NCBI RefSeq assembly: GCF_900104445.1
Contig: NZ_FNJI01000002.1
Span: 1 to 64,000, forward strand
DNA length: 64,000 nt
DNA from: Desulforhopalus singaporensis
GTDB taxonomy: Bacteria; Desulfobacterota; Desulfobulbia; Desulfobulbales; Desulfocapsaceae
Reading direction: 5' to 3'
Part shown: positions 28,544 to 36,541 of the stretch, one piece after another
How the letters are laid out: the number at the start of each line of letters is the position of its first letter
How positions within the stretch are numbered: position 1 is the first letter of the stretch
Notes under the pieces: model-generated
Database searches by the model: none
The model's input: the letters and a program-made list of their open reading frames with translations, nothing else
What the model was told of the DNA's origin: nothing
Made by a program: the position numbers and the translations under genes

Positions 28544-29383
28544 ATGGTTCCTTCGACCCCTGCAATTTACCAAGACATCGACTGGGCAGCGCTGAGACAA
28601 AACGCCATGGCCAGAAAAGCCTGGAAGAGCAAAGGTCCTGAGCAGTGGGATGCCAAGGCCAAATCCTTCAACAGTCGCAACCGCAAAAACGATTACGTCG
28701 ATCTGTTTCTGTCCCATCTTCCCAAGGACGACTCCTGTTCCGTTCTGGACATCGGCTGCGGGCCCGGTACCCTCGCCATTCCCATAGCCAGAAGGGCCCG
28801 CCGGGTCACTGCCGTGGATTTTTCTCCGGAGATGCTGAAAATTCTCGAAAGACATGCCGAGGAAGAGGGGCTTGACAACATCACCACTGTCTGCGCCGCC
28901 TGGGAGGACGACTGGCGAGATTACGGCATCGATACCCACGATATAGCCATCGCTTCGCGGTCGATGGGGGTTTACGACCTCCACAGCGCACTAAAAAAAA
29001 TCGATGCAATATCAGCCAGGTATGTCTTTCTCACTGACCGGGCGGGAGCGACTCCGTTTGATGAGGGAGCCTTCGAGGCAATCGGCAGACCTTTTGAGCC
29101 GGGACCCGACTACATATATACCGTAAACGTTCTTTACACCATGGGTATATATGCAAATGTGTCTATCCTTGAAATCGACAAGCACGCCACCTTCAACAAC
29201 CTCGAAGACGCTTTTGCCTCCTATGCCTGGATGTTTCAGGACCTCTCGCCAGAGGAGCAAGGGGCACTGCGCGACTATGTGAAAAGCAGGGTTGTCCGCC
29301 GGGGCTCTGACCATGTGACGGTAAAGCGCAAAACCCCGATCCGGTGGGCGCTGGTATGGTGGGAAAAACCCAAAAACAGATAA
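28544..29383 (+). CDS. Class I SAM-dependent methyltransferase
   Basis: 279 residues from ATG 28544, chosen because AGAGGATCC directly precedes it; an in-frame ATG at 28484 lacks a ribosome site. The SAM-binding core has motif I VLDIGCGPGTLAIPIA, motif post-I VTAVDFSPEMLKIL, and AAWEDDW then DIAIASRSMG in place of motif IV. The N-terminal helix and the C-terminal region (AFASYAWMFQDLSPEE, ending IRWALVWWEKPKNR) are of a type often annotated only as methyltransferase domain protein. The substrate is unknown. It sits between rpmH (divergent) and mnmG (31 nt downstream, same strand) and may be cotranscribed with mnmG. Confidence 0.85.
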   Translation: MVPSTPAIYQDIDWAALRQNAMARKAWKSKGPEQWDAKAKSFNSRNRKNDYVDLFLSHLPKDDSCSVLDIGCGPGTLAIPIARRARRVTAVDFSPEMLKILERHAEEEGLDNITTVCAAWEDDWRDYGIDTHDIAIASRSMGVYDLHSALKKIDAISARYVFLTDRAGATPFDEGAFEAIGRPFEPGPDYIYTVNVLYTMGIYANVSILEIDKHATFNNLEDAFASYAWMFQDLSPEEQGALRDYVKSRVVRRGSDHVTVKRKTPIRWALVWWEKPKNR

Positions 29384-29414
29384 CAACAGCAACAATCAAT
29401 TCAAATCATACAAC

Positions 29415-31307
29415 ATGACGCAAGACCAATTCGATGTAATCGTCGTCGGAGCCGGGCACGCCGGATGTGAAGCGGCCCTGGCCGCGGCGCGCCTGGGGTG
29501 TACGACCCTTCTAACCGTGATCAATGCCGACACTATCGGGGCGATGTCCTGCAACCCTGCCATAGGGGGGCTGGCCAAAGGTCAGCTGGTGCGAGAGATT
29601 GACGCCCTCGGCGGGGAGATGGCAAAAAATATCGACGCCACCTCCATCCAGTTCAGGACCCTGAACACCAGCAAAGGACCCGCCGTGAGATCCTCCAGGG
29701 CCCAGGCCGACAGACTGCTCTACCGGCTGCGAATGAAAGCTGTCATTGAAAAACAACCTGGGCTATCCGTAAAACAGACCATGGTTTCGGGACTTATAGT
29801 GGACGACGGGACCGTCTGCGGTATAACCACTTCGCTTGGCGAGAGAATCATTGGCAAGGCGGTCGTGGTTGCAACCGGCACTTTCCTCAACGGTCTTGTG
29901 CATGTCGGCTTGAAAAATTTTTCCGCGGGCCGGCTGGGCGATGCCCCATCGCGAAAACTCGCCGAGTGGTTTCGCAGCAACGGTTTTGAAATGGGCCGGA
30001 TGAAAACCGGGACGGTCCCTCGCCTCGATGCAACCACCATCGACTATTCACAGCTCGAGGCGCAGCACAGCGATTATCCGCCGGCCCACTTTTCTTTTTC
30101 ATCGGGAGGCGGCTACACCCTTCCCCAGCTGCCCTGCTACATCACCTACACCAATGAGAAGACCCACGAGATCATAAGAAATTCGATCACCGAATCACCT
30201 CTTTATGCCGGGGTCATACAGGGCGTAGGCGCGCGGTACTGTCCGTCGATAGAAGACAAGGTCATGCGCTTTCCCGAAAAAGACCGTCATCAGATATTCG
30301 TCGAGCCAGAGGGGCTGGATACCGTGGAGATCTATCCCAACGGCATCCCCACCAGCCTGCCCCTGGCCACCCAGCAGGCAATGGTCAATTCCATCAAAGG
30401 ATTTGAGAAGGCGAAGATCATCCGTCCCGGCTACGCCATTGAATATGACTATATCGACCCACTCGGGTTGCATCCGTCCCTGGAAACAAAAATGATCAGG
30501 GGCCTGTTTCTCGCAGGGCAGATAAACGGCACCTCAGGTTACGAGGAAGCCGCGGCCCAGGGGCTTGTCGCCTCAATCAACGCCGTCCGCTATACCCGCA
30601 ACCAAAAGCCGCTGGTCATTGACCGCTCCCAGGCCTATATCGGTGTGCTCATCGACGACCTGGTTACCTGCGGCACCAAGGAACCATACCGGCTGTTCAC
30701 CTCCCGGGCAGAATACCGCCTTCTTTTACGGGAAGACAACGCCGACGCCCGGCTGGCCCAGACCGGTTTCGATATCGGTCTTGTCACCGAAGAAAATCAC
30801 AAGCGATATGTGGCCAAGCAGGATGCCATTACAAGAGGAATACAGCTGCTGGAAAACATTTTCCTGCGTCCGCAACAAGCAGTCAACGAAGCACTTGCAG
30901 CCCTCCAGTCGACTCCGCTGAAGCAGAAAGCATCCCTGGCCGACCTGCTCAGAAGGCCCGAGATAACAATGGGCTGCCTGCCCTCTTTGCCCATTGCCCC
31001 TGAAGAGCTCGCGGCGGTTGAAGCGCTTGAGAAAAGTGGTGCCAGAAACGAGATCGTGCTGCAGATTAAATTCAAGGGATATATCGACCGGCAGCAGGAA
31101 CAGGTTTCACGGTTCAAGAAGATGGAGTCGGTGCTGCTTCCCAAAGATATCGACTACTCCTCCCTCTCCGGCCTGTCCAACGAAGTTGTGGAAAAACTTA
31201 CCAGGGTCCAGCCGGTATCCCTTGGCCAGGCATCGAGAATATCCGGAGTCACCCCCGCCGCTATTTCCGTGTTGCAGGTTCATCTGAGAAAGTTAAAAAT
31301 GCTATAG
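29415..31307 (+). CDS. mnmG: tRNA uridine-5-carboxymethylaminomethyl modification enzyme MnmG
   Basis: 630 residues, full length. FAD-binding Rossmann motif VIVVGAGHAGCEAALAA, then SCNPAIGGLAKGQLVREIDA, LNTSKGPAVRSSRAQAD, GVGARYCPSIEDKVMRFPEK, LFLAGQINGTSGYEEAAAQG, and the C-terminal MnmE-binding domain (LTRVQPVSLGQASRISGVTP). With MnmE and folate it modifies the wobble uridine of several tRNAs. Its partner gene is 5 kb away on the other strand. lgt follows after 31 nt. Confidence 0.97.
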   Translation: MTQDQFDVIVVGAGHAGCEAALAAARLGCTTLLTVINADTIGAMSCNPAIGGLAKGQLVREIDALGGEMAKNIDATSIQFRTLNTSKGPAVRSSRAQADRLLYRLRMKAVIEKQPGLSVKQTMVSGLIVDDGTVCGITTSLGERIIGKAVVVATGTFLNGLVHVGLKNFSAGRLGDAPSRKLAEWFRSNGFEMGRMKTGTVPRLDATTIDYSQLEAQHSDYPPAHFSFSSGGGYTLPQLPCYITYTNEKTHEIIRNSITESPLYAGVIQGVGARYCPSIEDKVMRFPEKDRHQIFVEPEGLDTVEIYPNGIPTSLPLATQQAMVNSIKGFEKAKIIRPGYAIEYDYIDPLGLHPSLETKMIRGLFLAGQINGTSGYEEAAAQGLVASINAVRYTRNQKPLVIDRSQAYIGVLIDDLVTCGTKEPYRLFTSRAEYRLLLREDNADARLAQTGFDIGLVTEENHKRYVAKQDAITRGIQLLENIFLRPQQAVNEALAALQSTPLKQKASLADLLRRPEITMGCLPSLPIAPEELAAVEALEKSGARNEIVLQIKFKGYIDRQQEQVSRFKKMESVLLPKDIDYSSLSGLSNEVVEKLTRVQPVSLGQASRISGVTPAAISVLQVHLRKLKML

Positions 31308-31338
31308 ATTACCGACAGATAAAAACGCCCAGGCTCAT

Positions 31339-32157
31339 ATGTATACAATACCCTACCCACAATTCGATCCGGTGATTTTCGCCCTTGGCCCATTGCAGGT
31401 GCGATGGTACGGCCTGATGTACATTCTCGGGTTCGCGGCGTCCTACCTGCTCGTAAAAAAACAGATCAGGGATTTTTCTTTTGAAAGACTGGGCGACCAT
31501 TTCGACAACCTCAACATGGTGCTTATCCTCTGCGTGGTTCTCGGCGGCAGGCTTGGGTACGTTTTTTTCTACAACTTTTCATATTATCTGGCGCACCCCC
31601 TCGAGATTCCGGCAACGTGGCAGGGTGGGATGTCGTTTCACGGCGCATGTATCGCCTTGATCGCCGGAGGATTGCTGTTTTGTAGAAAGCAATCGCTTAA
31701 TTTCTGGAAAACTGCGGATATTTATGTCGCCACCGTTCCTGTCGGACTATTTTTCGGCAGGATTGGCAATTTTATCAACGGGGAGTTGTACGGACGGATA
31801 ACCTCAACCGGAATCGGCATGGTGTTTCCCGGAGGCGGCCCCCTGCCCAGACATCCATCGCAGCTTTATGAAGCGTTGCTGGAGGGTGCGGCGCTTTTTG
31901 TACTCGTCTGGGCGGCACACAAAAAACCGTGGAAGGCTTCAGCACAAAATAGGCGATTGTGGCCCCACGGTTCGATACTGGCCCTTTTTCTCATCGGCTA
32001 CGGCATTTTCCGGATAGTCGTGGAAAACTTCAGGCAGCCGGACCCGCAGCTGGGTTTTCTGTTCACATCGTTAACCATGGGCCAGCTGCTCAGCGGACTG
32101 ATGGTGGCGGCCGGAGCCCTGCTCTGGATCATAAGGATCCGATACGCCACCATCTGA
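31339..32157 (+). CDS. lgt: Prolipoprotein diacylglyceryl transferase
   Basis: 272 residues with seven predicted membrane helices. The family signature GRIGNFINGELYGR is intact, as are GPLQVRWYGLMYILGF, the WQGGMSFHGACIA loop and RHPSQLYEALLEG. Lgt moves diacylglycerol from phosphatidylglycerol to the lipobox cysteine of prolipoproteins in the inner membrane. It is probably cotranscribed with mnmG and is convergent with the HU gene. Confidence 0.96.
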   Translation: MYTIPYPQFDPVIFALGPLQVRWYGLMYILGFAASYLLVKKQIRDFSFERLGDHFDNLNMVLILCVVLGGRLGYVFFYNFSYYLAHPLEIPATWQGGMSFHGACIALIAGGLLFCRKQSLNFWKTADIYVATVPVGLFFGRIGNFINGELYGRITSTGIGMVFPGGGPLPRHPSQLYEALLEGAALFVLVWAAHKKPWKASAQNRRLWPHGSILALFLIGYGIFRIVVENFRQPDPQLGFLFTSLTMGQLLSGLMVAAGALLWIIRIRYATI

Positions 32158-32172
32158 AAAGATCATCCTATC

Positions 32173-32460
32173 TCAGACGTCTCCCTCCTCACCGATCCTG
32201 GCACATAGATTTTTCCCCGGCCTGAATTTGATCACGTTGTGTTTGGGAATGATAATCGTCTGGCCGGTCTGGGGATTTCTGCCCTTCTGTGCAGCCCGCT
32301 CTTTTACGTTAAAAGATCCGAAACCTGACAGAGTAACCCTCTCTCCTTTCTCCATTGCCGAAGCCATCAGCGCCAAGACCTTATTCAAAGCGTCTTCAGC
32401 AAGTACTTTGGTATATCCCCCGGACTCCGCTATCTGTGCAACAAGTTGACCTTTGTTCAT
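32173..32460 (-). CDS. HU-family DNA-binding protein
   Basis: 95 residues from ATG 32460 (MNKGQLVAQIAESGGYTKVL), with AGAGG upstream; the longer frame to 32550 is not conserved. It has the HU/IHF signature GFGSFNVKERAAQKGRNPQTG and the DNA-binding arm, ending KFRPGKNL. Nucleoid-associated, bends or wraps DNA as a dimer. The sequence is closer to HU than to IHF (RNPQTGQTI...HNVIKF). Single gene, AT-rich upstream region. Confidence 0.93.
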   Translation of the reverse strand: MNKGQLVAQIAESGGYTKVLAEDALNKVLALMASAMEKGERVTLSGFGSFNVKERAAQKGRNPQTGQTIIIPKHNVIKFRPGKNLCARIGEEGDV

Positions 32461-32684
32461 TGTTTTTCCTCTCTGTTTATATTGTAATAACTGGTTCATT
32501 GAAAATTTTGCTTTGTTAAAACCCGTTATTGACAAGTACCAGATCGGCAAAAAACAACAATTGGTATATATACCTATATCAAACTGATAATTATTTACAA
32601 TCGGTTATTATCCACTGGTAATTCTTACATTATATTCGGGAAATCACGAAATATGGATGGTAATTTCTTTACCTTTTCTTTACA
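32461..32684. promoter_or_regulatory. AT-rich region upstream of the HU gene with a 12-bp palindrome and two DnaA-box-like sites
   Basis: Contains the perfect palindrome GGTATATATACC (32563-32574) and two sequences close to the DnaA box consensus TTATNCACA: TTATTTACA (32591-32599) and TTATCCACT (32608-32616). For the HU gene, TATAAA at about 32475-32480 is a possible -10. It also lies downstream of the minus-strand response regulator. The motif matches are visible; any replication role is speculative. Confidence 0.3.
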
Positions 32685-33353
32685 TCACTCGTCAAAAATA
32701 ACATATCCGTTGCGGATAACGTAGTTGACCAGGTCGACACTGTTTTTTCTGTTGAACTTTCTCAGCAAATTCGACCTGTAATGATCAACGGTTCGCTGAC
32801 TCAGCTTGAGTTTTTCCGCCATTTTCCTGCTGGTCAGCCCTTTCACCACCAACTGCAGAATCTGTTTTTCTCTTCTGGTAAGTTCGCCGGTGGGACTCTT
32901 GCCGTCATTTTGAAACATCAGAATCATGTCGCTGGCAAAATCCTCTGTCATGTTGGGAGAGACATATTTTTTCCCCCTGGCAACTTTTTCCAAAGCAACC
33001 AGCAATTCGTTGTCAGGGTCGTTCTTCATCAGGTAACCGTCGGCACCTGCGGACATGGCGCTGTAAAACACCTGCTTACTCTCATGCATGGTAAGGATAA
33101 GTATTTTGATATGCGGATAGTTCTTGCGCACCAGTTTTATCGCCTCCATGCCGGCGATGCCTGGCATACTGATATCTAATATGACGATATGAACCTCAAC
33201 GTTTTTCAGAAAATCGAACAGTTCGTCGCCGCTCCCCACTTCACCAACGATATCAAACCGTTTGTTTTGGGAGATTATGTTTTTTATTCCATGCCTGATG
33301 AGCACGTGATCATCGGCTAGCAGAATGCGTATATTCCCGTCCCCTTCACTCAT
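32685..33353 (-). CDS. NarL/FixJ-type response regulator
   Basis: 222 residues. Receiver domain 8-~125 with acidic pocket D14-D15, phosphoacceptor D60 (VILDISMPG), the T/S position in ILTMHES, and K in LMKNDPD. The C-terminal LuxR-type helix-turn-helix (~155-215) reads LTRREKQILQLVVKGLTSRK, then LSQRTVDHYRSNLLRKF. It is a DNA-binding regulator controlled by phosphorylation. No histidine kinase is adjacent: it is an orphan in this window, so its signal and partner are unknown. The start at 33353 has an AAGATG context with a GGAG-like element upstream. Confidence 0.92.
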   Translation of the reverse strand: MSEGDGNIRILLADDHVLIRHGIKNIISQNKRFDIVGEVGSGDELFDFLKNVEVHIVILDISMPGIAGMEAIKLVRKNYPHIKILILTMHESKQVFYSAMSAGADGYLMKNDPDNELLVALEKVARGKKYVSPNMTEDFASDMILMFQNDGKSPTGELTRREKQILQLVVKGLTSRKMAEKLKLSQRTVDHYRSNLLRKFNRKNSVDLVNYVIRNGYVIFDE

Positions 33354-33631
33354 CTTCGCTCCTTCTGACCAGAACTCGAGGCAAGCGCTCTTTCCCGTCT
33401 TTCTTTAATGGGAAGACCCCAATCGGGCATATTCGGGCTCGGATTTCAGAACGCGGTCACCAGCAAGGCCCCGAAATTTTCTCTTCAGCGTAAGTATACT
33501 CTTAGCTAACCAAATTTTTAAAAAAATTCAACTTCTCTCAGAACTGCTCCCAAATTATGACTATTCCTGCCTAATTTTCTTGACTTTATCTGAAAACACG
33601 CTTTGATTACCAGTCAAAAGAAAAATGAATC
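33354..33631. other. Intergenic region upstream of the response regulator
   Basis: About 280 bp with AT-rich patches near 33480-33600. No gene, tRNA or clear promoter pair was found. It should contain the promoter of the minus-strand response regulator and part of that for the plus-strand ORF at 33701. Confidence 0.3.
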
Positions 33632-33661
33632 GTGATTCATCTGTAGTTACAGACGAATCAC
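33632..33661. promoter_or_regulatory. 30-bp near-perfect palindrome (operator or RNA hairpin)
   Basis: Arms GTGATTCATCTGTA and TACAGACGAATCAC are complementary at 13 of 14 positions around a central GT. A second overlapping palindrome, ATGAATC-GT-GATTCAT, runs 33625-33640. The structure ends 28 nt before the AGAGGAG ribosome site of the ORF at 33701. It could be an operator for a dimeric regulator (for example the adjacent response regulator) or a leader hairpin. Confidence 0.55.
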
Positions 33662-33700
33662 CAGGTTTTACATATTAACTATTTTCAAGAGGAGTAATTG

Positions 33701-34069
33701 ATGGAAGAACCTATGAATCTGCCTTGGGCACCAGAGGCAATTCATCTGTTGCAGCACCACGTTTTTACAGTGGCTGATCCTGATCTCTTTCCTCCAAGCT
33801 CGCGTCTGACAGTCCTGAGAATATCCAGGGCCGACCCTTTTGCGCCCAAAGCCTCTTTTTGGGCAGTGGCAAATGACAAAGACGTCCCCCCCGGCTTGAC
33901 CGGTGCTGCAGTTGATGCACAAGGCGCAGGGAACTTGGAAAGGCGGTCCGCCCAAGTGCTGTTACAACCGATGAACAGGCCCCGCTTATCACAGGACAAA
34001 ACACATTGCCGGCCCATCAGCAAAAGATGGGGCATGGAACTGCCCGGAGTTGATTACATAAAAACTTAG
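33701..34069 (+). CDS. Small ORF of unknown function, possibly real
   Basis: 122 codons from ATG 33701. The start is supported by a strong Shine-Dalgarno sequence (AGAGGAG, 7 nt spacing) and a palindrome just upstream. The first ~20 residues (MEEPMNLPWAPEAIHLLQHH) look ordinary; the rest is Pro/Arg-rich with no domain I recognise and may be frameshifted. A minus-strand frame across the same DNA has a faint PAS-like stretch (DKRGLFIGCNSTWADRL), so the region could instead be a decayed sensor gene upstream of the response regulator. sulP starts 60 nt after its stop, so cotranscription is possible. Low confidence in the protein. Confidence 0.3.
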   Translation: MEEPMNLPWAPEAIHLLQHHVFTVADPDLFPPSSRLTVLRISRADPFAPKASFWAVANDKDVPPGLTGAAVDAQGAGNLERRSAQVLLQPMNRPRLSQDKTHCRPISKRWGMELPGVDYIKT

Positions 34070-34128
34070 CAGGAGTTCAGACATGCCTTTTGTTCCAGCG
34101 CATGGGCCGAACTTACAAAGGTGATAAC

Positions 34129-36282
34129 ATGATTCTGAAGCTTTTTCCATTTCTTGCCTGGTTTAAAGATTACGACGTGGGCAAGTTCAAAATTGACTTT
34201 ATTGCAGGTCTTACCGTAGCACTCGTTCTTATTCCGCAATCCATGGCCTACGCCCAGCTCGCAGGGCTCCCGGCCTATTATGGGCTCTATGCCGCCTTCT
34301 TGCCCCCTATGATTGCATCTCTTTTCGGGTCCAGCAGGCAGCTTGCAACAGGCCCCGTGGCGGTTGTCTCCCTCATGTCCGCCGCATCCCTCGAACCGCT
34401 CGCCACTGCAGGTTCATCCGAGTTCATAGCATATTCGATAGTACTTGCCATGACGGTGGGTATATTCCAGTTCTCGTTAGGCGTGCTGCGCCTTGGGCTG
34501 GTGGTGAATTTCCTGTCCCATCCGGTCGTCAACGGATTCACCAACGCTGCGGCGATTATCATAGCGTCGTCCCAGTTTTCAAAATTTTTCGGCGTCTATG
34601 TCGACAAGGCGGAACATCACTATGAGACCATGATCCGCGTGGTCGCAGCAGCTTTTGATTACACCCATCTTCCGACCCTCCTCTACGGGGTGGGAGCCGT
34701 CACGCTCATGGTGGTTCTGCGAAAGATCAATCCACGCATCCCCAATGTGCTCATAGCTGTTGCAATCGCCACGGTGATCTCCTATTTCACCGAATTCAAC
34801 AACGATACAAGACAGCCGCTCAGCACCATTGAAATGGCCGGAATTGACAGCAAGATCGCCGCATTCAACGAAGCGACCGCCAAAATAGAAAAACTTGGCA
34901 ACCAGCGTGCCGAGCTCGGACTGCTTTTTGACGCCGAGAAAAAAAAGACCGCCCATTCCGTTTCTCATAGGATGATAGAGCTACAGAGCGAAATCGCTCT
35001 GCTCACCCTGGAGATCAAGGAGTCCAAGCACCAGAGCCACCTGCTGCGCACTGAGCTTCGCGACCTCAAGTTTGCAGCGGCAAAGCAGGATGGAAAGTAC
35101 ACCTTCTACCCGAAAGACGCTCTGCCCGATTCTGTTACCACCGACGGCAACACATGGCGGCTCAAGGTCGGCAACACCCAGCTCGATAGTTCCGCGCTGC
35201 TGTTTATGGGGGGAGGTGCGGTGGTCGGCCAGATCCCGGAAGGGTTGCCGCAATTTTCCGTTCCCGACCTGACGATCAAATCATTTTTAAAACTGCTGCC
35301 GACAGCAATCATAATCTCCTTGCTCGGATTCATGGAGGCTATTGCCATCGCCAAGGCAATGGCGGCCAAAACCGGGCAGAAGCTTGATCCCAACCAGGAA
35401 CTCATAGGCCAGGGTCTTGCCAACATGATCGGCTCCATCGGCTCGAGCTATGCGGTCTCCGGATCATTTTCACGTTCTGCGGTCAACCTGCAGGCCGGTG
35501 CTGTTTCCGGGATTTCCTCGGTAATTACCTCCATTATGGTGGTGATCACCCTGCTCTTCTTCACCCCGCTGCTCTACCATCTGCCCCAGGCCGTTCTCGC
35601 CGCGGTAATCATGATGGCGGTTATCGGCCTCATCAACGTGAAGGGGTTCATTCATGCCTGGAAAGCCCAGTGGTATGACGGCGCGATCTCCATTCTCAGT
35701 TTCGCAGTCACCCTCTATTTTGCGCCTCACCTTGACAAAGGCATCATGGTGGGCGTCGCCCTTTCTATGGTTGTTTTTCTCTACAAGTCCATGCGGCCAG
35801 TGGTCGCCAGTCTTTCCATCAACGAGGAGAACGTCCTCAAGAGCGCGGACCATTACCGGCTCAAGGGATGTCGTCATATCTCGGTGGTTCGTTTTGACGG
35901 CGCGCTCTTTTTTGCCAATGCCAGCTACCTCGACGAGCAGGTGACAAAATTCCGTACCGAACAACCCAGCCTGCGCTATATCCTGCTCGACGCCCGCGGC
36001 ATAAACGACATGGATGCGTCAGGCGAGGAAGCTCTGGCGATGCTGTGCAAACGTGTTCGCAGCGCCAGGCTCGGCTTTGCCATGTGCGGTGTCAAGGGCC
36101 AGGTACTGACCGTGATGGAAAGAACCGGACTGATCAACGAGATCGGACAGGAACACATGTTCGCCGACAGTAAGGCCGCAGTGGCCGCGCTGATCGACCG
36201 CGTCCATAAAGGAACCGATCTTCCCGAAGCAGGGTGCGACAACTGCCCGCTCACCCAGTATATTCCCGAGCCCGCAAAATAA
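34129..36282 (+). CDS. SulP-family anion (sulfate) permease with a large coiled-coil insertion
   Basis: 717 residues from ATG 34129 (AAAGGTG, 6-nt spacing). SulP core: FIAGLTVALVLIPQSMAYAQ, LAGLPAYYGLYAAFLPP, GPVAVVSLM, then LPTAIIISLLGFMEAIAIAK, SYAVSGSFSRSAVN. The C-terminal STAS domain (~570-690) includes DARGINDMDASGEEAL. Between the helix ending VISYFTEF (~224) and GAVVGQIPEGLP (~360), where relatives have a short loop, there are ~130 extra residues. About 240-325 are heptad-like and charged (coiled coil), followed by a small YTFYPKD...NTWRLKVGNTQL segment. Substrate by family: sulfate, bicarbonate or another anion. A strong terminator follows. Confidence 0.92.
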   Translation: MILKLFPFLAWFKDYDVGKFKIDFIAGLTVALVLIPQSMAYAQLAGLPAYYGLYAAFLPPMIASLFGSSRQLATGPVAVVSLMSAASLEPLATAGSSEFIAYSIVLAMTVGIFQFSLGVLRLGLVVNFLSHPVVNGFTNAAAIIIASSQFSKFFGVYVDKAEHHYETMIRVVAAAFDYTHLPTLLYGVGAVTLMVVLRKINPRIPNVLIAVAIATVISYFTEFNNDTRQPLSTIEMAGIDSKIAAFNEATAKIEKLGNQRAELGLLFDAEKKKTAHSVSHRMIELQSEIALLTLEIKESKHQSHLLRTELRDLKFAAAKQDGKYTFYPKDALPDSVTTDGNTWRLKVGNTQLDSSALLFMGGGAVVGQIPEGLPQFSVPDLTIKSFLKLLPTAIIISLLGFMEAIAIAKAMAAKTGQKLDPNQELIGQGLANMIGSIGSSYAVSGSFSRSAVNLQAGAVSGISSVITSIMVVITLLFFTPLLYHLPQAVLAAVIMMAVIGLINVKGFIHAWKAQWYDGAISILSFAVTLYFAPHLDKGIMVGVALSMVVFLYKSMRPVVASLSINEENVLKSADHYRLKGCRHISVVRFDGALFFANASYLDEQVTKFRTEQPSLRYILLDARGINDMDASGEEALAMLCKRVRSARLGFAMCGVKGQVLTVMERTGLINEIGQEHMFADSKAAVAALIDRVHKGTDLPEAGCDNCPLTQYIPEPAK

Positions 36283-36310
36283 CACCGTTCGTATACTGGT
36301 GCGCTTGCCA

Positions 36311-36357
36311 ACCCCTTTGACCAGGCCATTTCGGCCTCCGGTCAAAGGGGTTTTTTT
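36311..36357 (+). terminator. Strong intrinsic terminator of sulP
   Basis: Perfect 12-bp arms ACCCCTTTGACC / GGTCAAAGGGGT with a nested AGGCC..GGCCT stem in the loop and a run of seven T immediately after. It starts 28 nt after the sulP stop. Confidence 0.93.
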
Positions 36358-36541
36358 ATGAAGTTCCCGCTCTTTTTTCCCCTTACCGCTGACCACCAGC
36401 CAACATTTTTTGTTCCCTATGCCAGCTAATTTCCTTGGTATTTTGCAAGACCACATGTCTGTTCTTGCCTCCTGAAATTTTGGCTGTTATAATCGCCGGC
36501 ATTGTTCAATTTCCATGCTAAATTCAATCAGGATTATTTCT

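Noticed and set aside
33742-34035. Minus-strand frame with PAS-like GLFIGCNSTWADRL
   Set aside because: No start signal, only ~20 residues resemble a PAS core, and a strong plus-strand ribosome site contradicts it. Mentioned in the 33701 ORF entry but not called.
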